Made by a program: the position numbers and the translations under genes. A DNA stretch of 64,000 nt from assembly GCA_036493595.1 (NCBI GenBank), contig DASXPN010000067.1:1-64000 (forward strand), written 5' to 3'. Positions 57,461 to 64,000 of this stretch are shown here, one piece after another. The first letter of the stretch is position 1. Every line of letters starts with the position of its first letter. The notes beneath the pieces were generated by a model that was given only the letters and a program-made list of their open reading frames with translations, did not search any database and had not been told where the DNA came from. Origin of the DNA: DATAES01 sp036493595. GTDB lineage: Bacteria; Actinomycetota; Acidimicrobiia; Acidimicrobiales; JACDCH01.

Positions 57461-57477
57461 TCTGACGGTGCGTCAGA
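57461..57477. promoter_or_regulatory. Palindromic operator, type 2 (copy 3)
   Basis: TCTGACG-gtg-CGTCAGA, perfect 7-bp arms, 6 bases before the amidohydrolase ATG at 57483 and 47 bases before the divergent LLM start. Same palindrome as at 10647 and, with one mismatch, 50691. Confidence 0.72.
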
Positions 57478-57482
57478 TTACG

Positions 57483-58685
57483 ATGTCTCCCGTGGAGTTG
57501 CCGAAGATCATCAGCGTCGACGATCACGTCGTCGAGCCCCCGCACCTGTGGCAGACGTGGTTGCCCGAGAAGTTCCGTGAGCGGGGTCCCCGCGTCGAAC
57601 GTCGTGGGATCGGGTCGATCAAGCACATCGGCGGCGGCGTCTACGAGCAGACCTTCGACCCCGATGGTCCGCAAGGCGACTGCTGGATCTTCGAAGACCT
57701 CGTGTACATCAACAAGCGCCACGTCGCCGCCGCCGGATTCGACCGGGACGACATGACCGCCTCGCCCATCACCTACGACGAGATGCGGCCCGGTTGCTAC
57801 GAGCCGAAGGCTCGCATCGAGGACATGGAGATGAACTGGGTCGAGGCGTCGCTGTGCTTCCCCACGTTCCCGCGCTTCTGTGGCCAGACATTCACCGAAG
57901 CCACGGCAGATCGTGATCTCGGTCTCGCCTGCGTCGAGGCCTACAACGACTGGATGGTGGACGAGTGGTGCGCCGACTCGGGAGGCCGCCTCATCCCGCT
58001 GACCATCATCCCGCTCTGGGACGCGGAGCTCGCCGCCGCCGAGGTACGTCGCAACGCGGCACGCGGCGTGCACGCCGTGTGCTTCAGCGAGATCCCGTCG
58101 CACCTCGGGCTGCCGAGCATCCACACCGGATATTGGGATCCGTTCTTCGCCGCGTGCGCCGACACCGAGACAGTCGTGTGCATGCACATCGGCTCGTCCT
58201 CGAAGATGCCGGCCACGTCGGTCGACGCGCCGGCTGCGGTCGCGGCGACACTGAGCTTCAACAACGCGATGGCGTCGATGAGCGACTTCTTGTTCAGCGG
58301 TGTGCTGATTCGCTTCCCGAACCTGAAGCTCGCCTACAGCGAGGGCCAGATCGGTTGGATTCCTTACATCCTCGAGCGAGTCGACACGGTGTGGACCGAG
58401 CACCGCGCGTGGGGAGGCGTCCGCGATGTCATCCCCGAGCCGCCGTCGACGTATTACTACCGCCAGATGTTCGGGTGCTTCTTCCGTGATCACCACGGCA
58501 TCGACTCGCTCGACAAGGTCGGCGCGGACAACGTCACCTTCGAGACCGACTACCCGCACACGGACTCGACGTGGCCCGACACGAAGAACGTCGCCACCGA
58601 GTTGATGCAAGGCGTCCCCGACGACGCGGTGTACAAGATCATGCGGGGCAACGCCATCCGCATGCTCAGCCTGGACCTCGACTGA
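57483..58685 (+). CDS. ACMSD-type (amidohydrolase 2) metal hydrolase/decarboxylase
   Basis: A 400-residue protein, a clear paralogue of the one at 27486: KIISVDDHVVEPPHLWQTWLPEKF, MNWVEASLCFPTFPRFCGQTF, AYNDWMVDEWCADSGG, VCMHIGSSSKMPATS, SEGQIGWIPYILERVDTVW, FETDYPHTDSTWPDTKN. The two share motif order but differ throughout, so the duplication is old. This copy is next to a type-2 operator, the other next to a KstR-type box, which suggests use at different pathway stages. The start is ATG 57483; the frame upstream of it is the operator. Confidence 0.85.
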   Translation: MSPVELPKIISVDDHVVEPPHLWQTWLPEKFRERGPRVERRGIGSIKHIGGGVYEQTFDPDGPQGDCWIFEDLVYINKRHVAAAGFDRDDMTASPITYDEMRPGCYEPKARIEDMEMNWVEASLCFPTFPRFCGQTFTEATADRDLGLACVEAYNDWMVDEWCADSGGRLIPLTIIPLWDAELAAAEVRRNAARGVHAVCFSEIPSHLGLPSIHTGYWDPFFAACADTETVVCMHIGSSSKMPATSVDAPAAVAATLSFNNAMASMSDFLFSGVLIRFPNLKLAYSEGQIGWIPYILERVDTVWTEHRAWGGVRDVIPEPPSTYYYRQMFGCFFRDHHGIDSLDKVGADNVTFETDYPHTDSTWPDTKNVATELMQGVPDDAVYKIMRGNAIRMLSLDLD

Positions 58686-58717
58686 TCTCCACCAGCGGCC
58701 GCCGGTAACCTCGGGCG

Positions 58718-59542
58718 ATGGTCGCGAGCACGCTGCGCTTCGAACCGCTCAGCCCGACGATCGGGGCCGAGGTGTCGGGCATCGACATCGGCGGGAACGT
58801 CAGCGACGAGGTGATCGCCGGCCTTCGGCAGGGCTTGCTCGACCACAAGGTGCTGTTCTTCCGCGAGCAACACATCACCACCGAGGAGCACCTCGCCTTC
58901 GCCCGGCGCTTCGGTGACCTCGAGGTGCACCCGGTCACGCCGCTCGACCAGCAGCACCACGAAGTCCTCATGATCCGCCACGACGAGAACCGGCGCGGCG
59001 TCGAGAACACGTGGCACAGCGACGTGACGTGGCGTCCGGAGCCGTCACTCGGCTCGATCCTGCGAGCGCGGTCGGTCCCGCCCGTCGGTGGGGACACGCT
59101 CTTCGCCGACATGTACGCGGCGTACGAGGGCCTGCCCGAGTCGGTCCGTGACGAGATCGACGGGCTGAGCGCCATCCACGACTTCACGCGGGTCTTCGGT
59201 CGGTCCGTATCCGATGAGCGCAAGCAGGAGATGATGCGCCGGTACCCGTCGGTCGAGCATCCGGTGGTGCGCACCCACCCCGAGACGGGGCGCCAGGGCA
59301 TCTATGTCAACGCCGCGTTCACTGTCGCGATCAAGGGTGTGTCCGACAGCGACAGCGCTCGTCTGCTGGCGCTCCTGTACCGGCAGGCGTCGATACCCGA
59401 GTACCAGTGCCGCTTCAAATGGCGCGCCGACTCGCTGGCGTTCTGGGACAACCGATCGACGCAGCACTACGCCGTCTCCGACTACTTCCCGCACGTGCGG
59501 GAGATGGAGAGGGTGACGATCGTGGGCGACCGCCCCTACTGA
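58718..59542 (+). CDS. TauD/TfdA-family Fe(II)/2-oxoglutarate dioxygenase
   Basis: A 274-residue enzyme: FEPLSPTIGAEVSGIDIGGNVSDEVIAGLRQGLLDHKVLFFREQHIT, the facial-triad pair in ENTWHSDVTWRPEP (His100, Asp102), VGGDTLFADMYAAYEGLP, and the distal His in FWDNRSTQHYAVSDY (~250) with downstream Arg for 2-oxoglutarate. All iron ligands are present. It hydroxylates a small carboxylate, sulfonate or similar molecule; the substrate is unknown. It lies 32 bases after the amidohydrolase, probably in the same type-2-operator unit. Confidence 0.9.
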   Translation: MVASTLRFEPLSPTIGAEVSGIDIGGNVSDEVIAGLRQGLLDHKVLFFREQHITTEEHLAFARRFGDLEVHPVTPLDQQHHEVLMIRHDENRRGVENTWHSDVTWRPEPSLGSILRARSVPPVGGDTLFADMYAAYEGLPESVRDEIDGLSAIHDFTRVFGRSVSDERKQEMMRRYPSVEHPVVRTHPETGRQGIYVNAAFTVAIKGVSDSDSARLLALLYRQASIPEYQCRFKWRADSLAFWDNRSTQHYAVSDYFPHVREMERVTIVGDRPY

Positions 59543-59562
59543 GTTCCCCCAACTTCGGGCGC

Positions 59563-60060
59563 TCATCGGCTCACGAAGCGCTTGCAGTAACAGACGCTGC
59601 TGGCCGAGTCGACGTACTGGCCGAAGCGAGGAATGGCGGCAAAGCCAGATCGCTCGTAGAGCGACATCGCCTCCGGTTGGAACCGTCCTGTTTCCAAAAC
59701 GAGCTCGGTCGCGCCGGCGGCACCCGCCCACTGCTCCAGGTTCTCGAGCAGCGCACGGCCGATTCCGAGACCGCGCTGCGCCCGCGAGACGTACATGCGC
59801 TTCACCTCCCCGGTGGTGTCCGACAGCATGCGGATCGCCGCGCAACCAACAGCATCACCATCGAGACGGGCCACGAAGAAGGCGCCAGCCGCTCCGTGCA
59901 CCTCCGCGGCGTCGAGGTCGAAGAAGTTCTCTTCCGGCGGGTAGAGCGCGCTCAGCTCGGTGTCGAGCTCGCCGATGAGTCGCTGCGCGTCCGGCGAGCG
60001 CACATCCTCGATGCCCACCGTTGCCGGAGAGCGTCGACCGTGCTCGAGATCGGCCACCAT
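59563..60060 (-). CDS. GNAT-family N-acetyltransferase
   Basis: A 165-residue protein with VEDV-type opening strand, AGAFFVARLDGDAVGCAAIRMLSDTTGEVKRMYVSRAQRGLGIGRALLENLEQWAGAAGATELVLETGRFQPEAMSLYERSGFAAIPRFGQY. The acetyl-CoA pyrophosphate loop is QRGLGIGRA. The EVKRMYVS strand and FQPEAMSLYERSGF ending are typical. The acceptor amine is unknown. Convergent with the dioxygenase (20-base gap) and divergent from the DUF6457 gene. Confidence 0.87.
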   Translation of the reverse strand: MVADLEHGRRSPATVGIEDVRSPDAQRLIGELDTELSALYPPEENFFDLDAAEVHGAAGAFFVARLDGDAVGCAAIRMLSDTTGEVKRMYVSRAQRGLGIGRALLENLEQWAGAAGATELVLETGRFQPEAMSLYERSGFAAIPRFGQYVDSASSVCYCKRFVSR

Positions 60061-60142
60061 CGCGTGTCCTCTGTGCCATGCCCTGTGTACGAGGGCGGCG
60101 GCAACGGTAACGGCATGACAGGATCGGCACGTGCCCGGATCG

Positions 60143-60361
60143 ATGAGCGCGAAGGAATGGATCGCGTCGTTCGCCGCTGGTCTCGGTGTCGAACCGCCGG
60201 ATGATGCGACGATCGAAGCGCTGCTCGGCGTCGCGGGCGTGGCCGCACACGCGTCCGAGCGGATCGCGGCACCGATCACGTGCTACTTGATCGGCCTCGC
60301 CGGCGCGGACGTGGCGCATGCGGCGACGGTCGCCGGGACGATCGCCGAAACTGAGGAGTAG
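60143..60361 (+). CDS. DUF6457-family small protein
   Basis: A 72-residue helical protein: SAKEWIASFAAGLGVEPPDDATIEALLGVAGVAAHASERIAAPITCYLIGLAG. This is the pattern of the small actinobacterial DUF6457 proteins often found beside molybdopterin or formate-dehydrogenase genes; none are seen here. ATG 60143 was preferred to GTG 60131. Its stop lies 10 bases before the next gene, so the two are probably co-transcribed. Confidence 0.7.
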   Translation: MSAKEWIASFAAGLGVEPPDDATIEALLGVAGVAAHASERIAAPITCYLIGLAGADVAHAATVAGTIAETEE

Positions 60362-60371
60362 TGAAGTCTCG

Positions 60372-61370
60372 ATGCCCGAGTTGACTGCGATGGACGAGTA
60401 CTTCGTCCATCAGATCCCCGAACCGCTGCCGAACGTCGTCACCCACCACGAGCACTGGCGCGAGAGCCTCTTCTTCATCGCCCACTCCCCCAACGGTCCC
60501 GGCGACGTCGTCATCCTCACGATGGCGCACTTCCCCGCCCGCGGCGTGGTGGACTCGCTGCAACTCGGCCGCATCGACGGTGAGCCGACCCTCGCCCATC
60601 ACGAACGTGCGTACAACGGCGATCCCCACACCATGTGCGCCGGGCCGGTCGAGATCCGCATCACCGAGCCGTTCCGTTCGGTGCATCTGCACGTCGACGA
60701 AGAAGCCTCGTCACCTCTCGCCCTCGACCTCAGCTTCACGGCGCGCACCCGGGCACACGGCTTACGCCGCGGCACCATGAAGGCGGGTCACGAGATCGTG
60801 TGGGACCAGAGCCATCTCGTGCAGTCCGGTTGGTACGACGGCACCATCATCCGCCACGGCGAGCCCCGCACCGTCGACGGCTGGTGGGGGCAGCGCGATC
60901 ACTCGTGGGGCATCCGAGATCACGCCCGCTGCCCGTTGTGGATGTGGCTGGCCATCCAGTTCCCCGAAGGGATGCTCGCGGTGTGGCACTGGGAGCTGCC
61001 CAATGGCGCTCGCATCTACACGGACGGTTGCTTCGCGCCGGCAGGCGAAGCCGACCCGATCCCCGTGGTCGACTTCCAACACGATCTGCACTGGGTCGAC
61101 GCAGAACGTAAGGAGACGAGCTACGAGCGCGACGGTGACGACGTCGCCGGTGTCGCCGGCCACGTCGACATCGTCCTCGCCGGCGGTCGCACGATCGGCA
61201 TCGACGGCGAGGGCCGGTGGGCGCAGCGTTACGGCCCGCTCGGCGGCGGCTTGAACGAGATGGTCGTTCGCACGAACGACGGATGGTCGGGCACCGCCAT
61301 CTACGAGCTCACCGGCGCGCACCACCACCGGTACTTCCCGGTCGCTCGCGCGACGGGCCTCCCCGCCTGA
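60372..61370 (+). CDS. AttH/CrtC-like lipocalin-fold hypothetical protein
   Basis: A 332-residue protein made largely of beta-strands with aromatic tight turns: HHEHWRESLFFIAHSPNGPGDVVILTMAHFP, GPVEIRITEPFRSVHLHVDEEASSPLALDLSFTARTRAHGL, HLVQSGWYDGTIIRHGEPRTVDGWWGQRDHSWGIRDHARCPLWMWLAIQFPEG. WGQRDHSWGIRD resembles the central signature of tandem lipocalin-like hydroxyneurosporene-synthase/AttH proteins. There is no signal peptide. The role is unknown; neighbours (ACAD, hydrolase) point to lipid or terpenoid chemistry. Confidence 0.6.
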   Translation: MPELTAMDEYFVHQIPEPLPNVVTHHEHWRESLFFIAHSPNGPGDVVILTMAHFPARGVVDSLQLGRIDGEPTLAHHERAYNGDPHTMCAGPVEIRITEPFRSVHLHVDEEASSPLALDLSFTARTRAHGLRRGTMKAGHEIVWDQSHLVQSGWYDGTIIRHGEPRTVDGWWGQRDHSWGIRDHARCPLWMWLAIQFPEGMLAVWHWELPNGARIYTDGCFAPAGEADPIPVVDFQHDLHWVDAERKETSYERDGDDVAGVAGHVDIVLAGGRTIGIDGEGRWAQRYGPLGGGLNEMVVRTNDGWSGTAIYELTGAHHHRYFPVARATGLPA

Positions 61371-61422
61371 CGCAGATACGCTCGCCAACCGCACATGTTC
61401 CGGCGTGCAGAGGGGGAACGAC

Positions 61423-62727
61423 ATGGCATGGGACTTCGAGACCGAACCCGAGTTCCAGACGAAGCTCGACTGGGTGGACACCTTCGTCAGCGAAGAGATC
61501 GAGCCACTCGATCTGGTCTGGCCCGGCCTGGCGTACGAGAAGCCCGATGACACACTGCGCAAGGTCATCGACCCGCTCAAGCAACGGGTCCGCGAGGAGG
61601 AGCTGTGGGCTTGCCACCTCGGGCCCGATCTCGGTGGCAAGGGCTACGGCCAGGTCAAGCTCGCACAGCTGAACGAGATCCTCGGGCGATCGTCATGGGC
61701 GCCGATCATCTTCGGCTGCCAGGCACCGGACACCGGCAACGCGGAGATCATCGCCCACTACGGCACCGACGAGCAGAAGGCGACGTACCTCCAGCCGCTG
61801 CTCAACGGCGAGCTGTTCTCGTCGTACTCGATGACCGAGCCGCAAGGCGGATCGGATCCGACCCGATTCGTGACCCGCGCCGAGCGCGACGGTGACGAGT
61901 GGGTCATCAACGGCTGGAAGTTCTTCTCGTCGAACGCGCACTCGGCGTCGTTCCTCATCGTGATGGTCGTGACGAACCCGGAGGTGTCCGCGTACCAGGG
62001 GATGTCCATGTTCCTGGTGCCGACGGACACGCCGGGCGTGAACATCGTCCGCAACGTCGGGCTCATGGGCGAGCCGCTTGGCTCCCAAGGGCACCACGCG
62101 CTCATCCACTACGACAACGTGCACGTGCCGGCCGACGCGCTCCTCGGCGGCGAAGGTCAGGCGTTCGCGATCGCGCAGACTCGTCTCGGCGGCGGTCGCA
62201 TCCATCACGCGATGCGCACGGTCGGGATGTGCCAGAAGGCGATCGACATGATGTGCGAGCGAGCGCTGTCGAGAGAGACGCAGGGCAGCCTGCTGGCCGA
62301 CAAGCAGAGCGTGCAGAACATGATCGCCGACTCGTACGCGGAGCTGATGCAGTTCCGGCTGTTCGTGCTCTATACGGCGTGGACGATCGATCGATACAAG
62401 GACTACCGCAGGGTGCGTCACGACATCGCGGCCGTGAAGGTCCTCATGCCGCAGGTGTTGCAGAACATCGTGCAGCGCTCCATCCAGATCCACGGCGCGC
62501 TCGGGGTGTCGAATGAGCTTCCGCTCGGTGGCATGTGGATGTCGGCGCCGGTGATGGCGCTCGTGGACGGACCGACGGAGGTGCACAAGGTGACCGTCGC
62601 CCGTCAGCTACTGAAACGGTACAAGCCGAGCGACGACTTGTGGCCGACCGAGCACCTGCCGAAGAAGGTGGCCGCCGCTCGGGCAAAGTTCGCCGAGCAC
62701 CTCGAGCACGAAGTGGCCGACTTCTGA
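61423..62727 (+). CDS. Acyl-CoA dehydrogenase (ACAD10/11-like subgroup)
   Basis: A 434-residue acyl-CoA dehydrogenase: EFQTKLDWVDTFVSEEIEPLDLVWPG, CQAPDTGNAEIIAHYGTDEQKATYLQPLLNGELFSSYSMTEPQGGSDPTRFVTRAERDGDEWVINGWKFFSSNA, GGGRIHHAMRTVGMCQKAIDMMCERALSRETQG and the ending DGPTEVHKVTVARQLLKRY. The DGPTEVH string and SADxF-like length mark the ACAD10/11-type group, different from the steroid FadE pair at 45-47 kb. GAGGGGG precedes ATG 61423. The alpha/beta hydrolase gene follows 31 bases on. Confidence 0.88.
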   Translation: MAWDFETEPEFQTKLDWVDTFVSEEIEPLDLVWPGLAYEKPDDTLRKVIDPLKQRVREEELWACHLGPDLGGKGYGQVKLAQLNEILGRSSWAPIIFGCQAPDTGNAEIIAHYGTDEQKATYLQPLLNGELFSSYSMTEPQGGSDPTRFVTRAERDGDEWVINGWKFFSSNAHSASFLIVMVVTNPEVSAYQGMSMFLVPTDTPGVNIVRNVGLMGEPLGSQGHHALIHYDNVHVPADALLGGEGQAFAIAQTRLGGGRIHHAMRTVGMCQKAIDMMCERALSRETQGSLLADKQSVQNMIADSYAELMQFRLFVLYTAWTIDRYKDYRRVRHDIAAVKVLMPQVLQNIVQRSIQIHGALGVSNELPLGGMWMSAPVMALVDGPTEVHKVTVARQLLKRYKPSDDLWPTEHLPKKVAAARAKFAEHLEHEVADF

Positions 62728-62758
62728 TGGGCGACCGCCCGCTGGAGGCCGACCGCTG

Positions 62759-63502
62759 ATGGAACGTTTCGCTTCGTTCGATGGCACCGGCATCGCGTAC
62801 CTCACTGCAGGCCCGGCCGACGGCAGGGCGGTGCTGTTGCTGCACGGCTTCGCCGCCGATCATCGCCTCAACTGGGTCATGCCCGGTGTCGTCGACGCAC
62901 TCGTTTCCGCCGGACATCGCGTGATCGCGTCCGATGCCCGGGGTCACGGACAGTCCGACAAGCCGCGCGACCCATCGGCCTATGAAGGCGACGCGATGGC
63001 GCGCGACGCACGCGGCCTGCTCGACCATCTCGATCTCGACGAAGTCGACGTCGTCGGCTACTCGATGGGATCGATGGTGTCGTCGCGCGTCGTACCGGAC
63101 GAACCCCGAACGCGGCGTCTCGTACTCGGCGGCGTCGGTGGCGGTCTCGTCACGGGCACGCTGCCCCGAGCGAACGTGGCCGACGGATTACTGGCCGACG
63201 ACCCGACCACGATCACCGACCCGACGGCGCGAGCGTTCCGTGCTTTCGCCGACAGCACCGGCGCGGATCGCCACGCTCTCGCGGCGATCCAGCAGGCCGG
63301 CGTCGTGCGGACGGGCACGCGGCTCGGCGAGATCAGCGTGCCCACCCTCGTGCTCGTCGGCGACAAGGACACGTTGGTCGGGCCGCCTGAGCCGCTCGCC
63401 GCCGCCATTCCGAACGCGTCGATCCGCGTGGTCAAGGGCGATCACCTGTCGGCCGTCTCCGATCCCGACTTCCCGCAGGCCATCGTCGACTTCCTCGCCT
63501 GA
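62759..63502 (+). CDS. Alpha/beta-hydrolase fold enzyme
   Basis: A 247-residue hydrolase: YLTAGPADGRAVLLLHGFAADHRLNWVMPGVVDAL (oxyanion-hole HGFA), RVIASDARGHGQSDKPRDPSAYEGDAMARDARGLLDHLDLDEVDVVGYSMGSMVSSRVV with the nucleophile Ser in GYSMGS, the acid in LVLVGDKDTLVG, and the catalytic His in VVKGDHLSAVSDPDF. The triad is complete. Typical of esterases and ring-cleavage hydrolases (MhpC-like); the substrate is unknown. It probably works with the ACAD upstream. Confidence 0.88.
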   Translation: MERFASFDGTGIAYLTAGPADGRAVLLLHGFAADHRLNWVMPGVVDALVSAGHRVIASDARGHGQSDKPRDPSAYEGDAMARDARGLLDHLDLDEVDVVGYSMGSMVSSRVVPDEPRTRRLVLGGVGGGLVTGTLPRANVADGLLADDPTTITDPTARAFRAFADSTGADRHALAAIQQAGVVRTGTRLGEISVPTLVLVGDKDTLVGPPEPLAAAIPNASIRVVKGDHLSAVSDPDFPQAIVDFLA

Positions 63503-63539
63503 CGGCGCGTCTCGGGGTCTGCGCCCGGCGCGCTCTACC

Positions 63540-63782
63540 TCACGACTTGCGGCCCCAACGCCAGGCCGGGGGCTCGCCCTTCCGGTAGGACACCCAGACG
63601 AGCACCGCGGTGGCGCCGATCAGGACCGGGATGAAGATCCACCGGCCCAGCTCTCCCATCGCCAGCGGGGCGAGCACCACGGCTAGGTAGACCGCCAAGG
63701 CGGCCCACCCCTGCCACGACAAAGGCAGCCCCCATCCCCAGCCGTAACGCTTCGCACGGAACCAGTAGGTCGGGCTCGACAC
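63540..63782 (-). CDS. Small membrane protein with two or three transmembrane helices
   Basis: An 80-residue protein from GTG 63782: SSPTYWFRAKRYGWGWGLPLSWQGWAALAVYLAVVLAPLAM, then LGRWIFIPVLIGATAVLVWVSYRKGEPPAWRWGRKS. Two clear hydrophobic helices sit between aromatic/basic ends (YWFRAKRYGWGWGLP and KGEPPAWRWG), the common short actinobacterial and proteobacterial inner-membrane protein of this shape. Upstream sequence in the same frame is low-complexity and repeat-bearing, so the longer frames were not used. Confidence 0.65.
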   Translation of the reverse strand: MSSPTYWFRAKRYGWGWGLPLSWQGWAALAVYLAVVLAPLAMGELGRWIFIPVLIGATAVLVWVSYRKGEPPAWRWGRKS

Positions 63783-63868
63783 GTCTACAGCTTGCCAAGC
63801 GCGCGCCGGCACGCGCGTTCGTCGCCCACCCTCCGTCCCTCGCCCGCCCCTCCCGCCCCTTGCCACCG

Positions 63869-63949
63869 CGGCCCCCGGGCCGCACATTGTCGACTGAGCC
63901 ACCCCCCTCCCACCCCGGCCCCCGGGCCGCACATTGTCGACTGAGCCAC
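63869..63949. repeat. 34-bp direct repeat, two copies 47 bp apart
   Basis: Two identical 34-bp units at 63869-63902 and 63916-63949, beginning CGGCCCCCGGGCCG and ending CGACTGAGCCAC, separated by a C-rich 13-bp spacer. The CGGCCCCCGGGCCG start could fold on itself. The region 63783-64000 shows no gene. It may be the edge of a larger repeat or regulatory region outside the window. Confidence 0.75.
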
Positions 63950-64000
63950 GTGGCACCGTCGTTGAGTCGACCCAGAACGAGAGTCGCCGCGAAAAGTGTC

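Noticed and set aside
63501..63520. CTGACG-gcg-CGTCTC after the hydrolase gene
   Set aside because: Same partial match at a 3' end; judged chance similarity in GC-rich stop-codon context.
1..64000. CRISPR arrays, tRNA or rRNA genes, prophage or IS transposases
   Set aside because: No regularly spaced repeats, cloverleaf-like stems with CCA context, rRNA-like sequence or transposase motifs were recognised; the only repeated elements are the palindromic intergenic family and the short repeats listed.

Overview
The window is high-GC, densely packed actinobacterial DNA. Start codons are ATG/GTG/TTG, genes run in long same-strand trains joined by 1-4 nt ATGA/GTGA/TGATG overlaps, and there are seven LLM-class (luciferase-like, probably F420/flavin-dependent) oxidoreductases plus SCO6745-, DUF6457- and PtpB-type proteins. 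The gene content (FadD19-, FadE34-, FadA6-, IpdA/B/C/F- and EchA20-like proteins) is that of a sterol or bile-acid degrader. The style suggests Acidimicrobiia rather than a Mycobacterium or Rhodococcus, but that placement is inference. No rRNA, tRNA, CRISPR array, IS element or phage gene was seen.

Layout. 1-6.6 kb is a loosely organised stretch: the 3' end of a RibD/DHFR-type reductase, a frameshifted mycothiol-dependent-isomerase-like gene, an unusual ECF sigma / ankyrin / degenerate F1-ATPase-beta-like fusion, a methyltransferase, a VOC remnant, a DEDDy exonuclease and an unknown protein. 6.6-10.6 kb holds a small monooxygenase-like protein, a secreted TIM-barrel protein, a Tat-exported D-aminoacylase-like protein and a PPOX-fold protein. 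10.6-14 kb is a CaiB/BaiF CoA-transferase followed by a fused double acyl-CoA dehydrogenase (FadE34 type). 14-25 kb is an eight-gene minus-strand operon (deacylase, alcohol dehydrogenase, LLM, cyclase, FadD19-like CoA ligase, sulfotransferase-like protein, second CoA ligase, P450) followed by an MFE-2-type SDR. It is headed by a perfect KstR-type box. 25-31 kb has an aldehyde dehydrogenase and a divergent plus-strand operon, each with its own KstR-type box. 31-42 kb holds LLM/SDR/EthD genes, a thiolase, a DUF559 protein, and an operon with an LMW phosphatase, fructosamine kinase and TrmH methyltransferase. 42-54 kb is the steroid C/D-ring (HIP) cluster: echA20-ipdA-ipdB-ipdC-ACAD-ACAD-fadA6 with a deacylase and an NTF2 protein on the minus strand, a divergent SDR/DUF35/thiolase-like trio, and ipdF. 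54-64 kb has a PtpB-type phosphatase, a TetR regulator, a Ser/Gly-rich exported peptide, an isochorismatase-fold protein, LLM, amidohydrolase, TauD dioxygenase, GNAT, DUF6457, ACAD and alpha/beta hydrolase genes.

How it fits together. Side-chain activation and beta-oxidation (P450, CoA ligases, FadE34-type ACAD, MFE-2-type SDRs, thiolases, DUF35/thiolase-like pair) and ring C/D opening (IpdF, EchA20, IpdAB, IpdC, ACAD pair, FadA6) are both represented. Two palindromic operator families mark the promoters: KstR-type boxes (24.97, 27.40, 27.47 kb) and a different palindrome, TCTGACG-n3-CGTCAGA (10.65, 50.69, 57.46 kb). The TetR gene at 54975-55655 lies in an operon headed by the second type.

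The two most novel signals are (i) a family of six ~48-bp intergenic palindromic repeats, all placed at gene 3' ends, with compensatory changes in the stem and one copy supplying the C-terminus of a protein, and (ii) the sigma/ankyrin/pseudo-F1-beta fusion.
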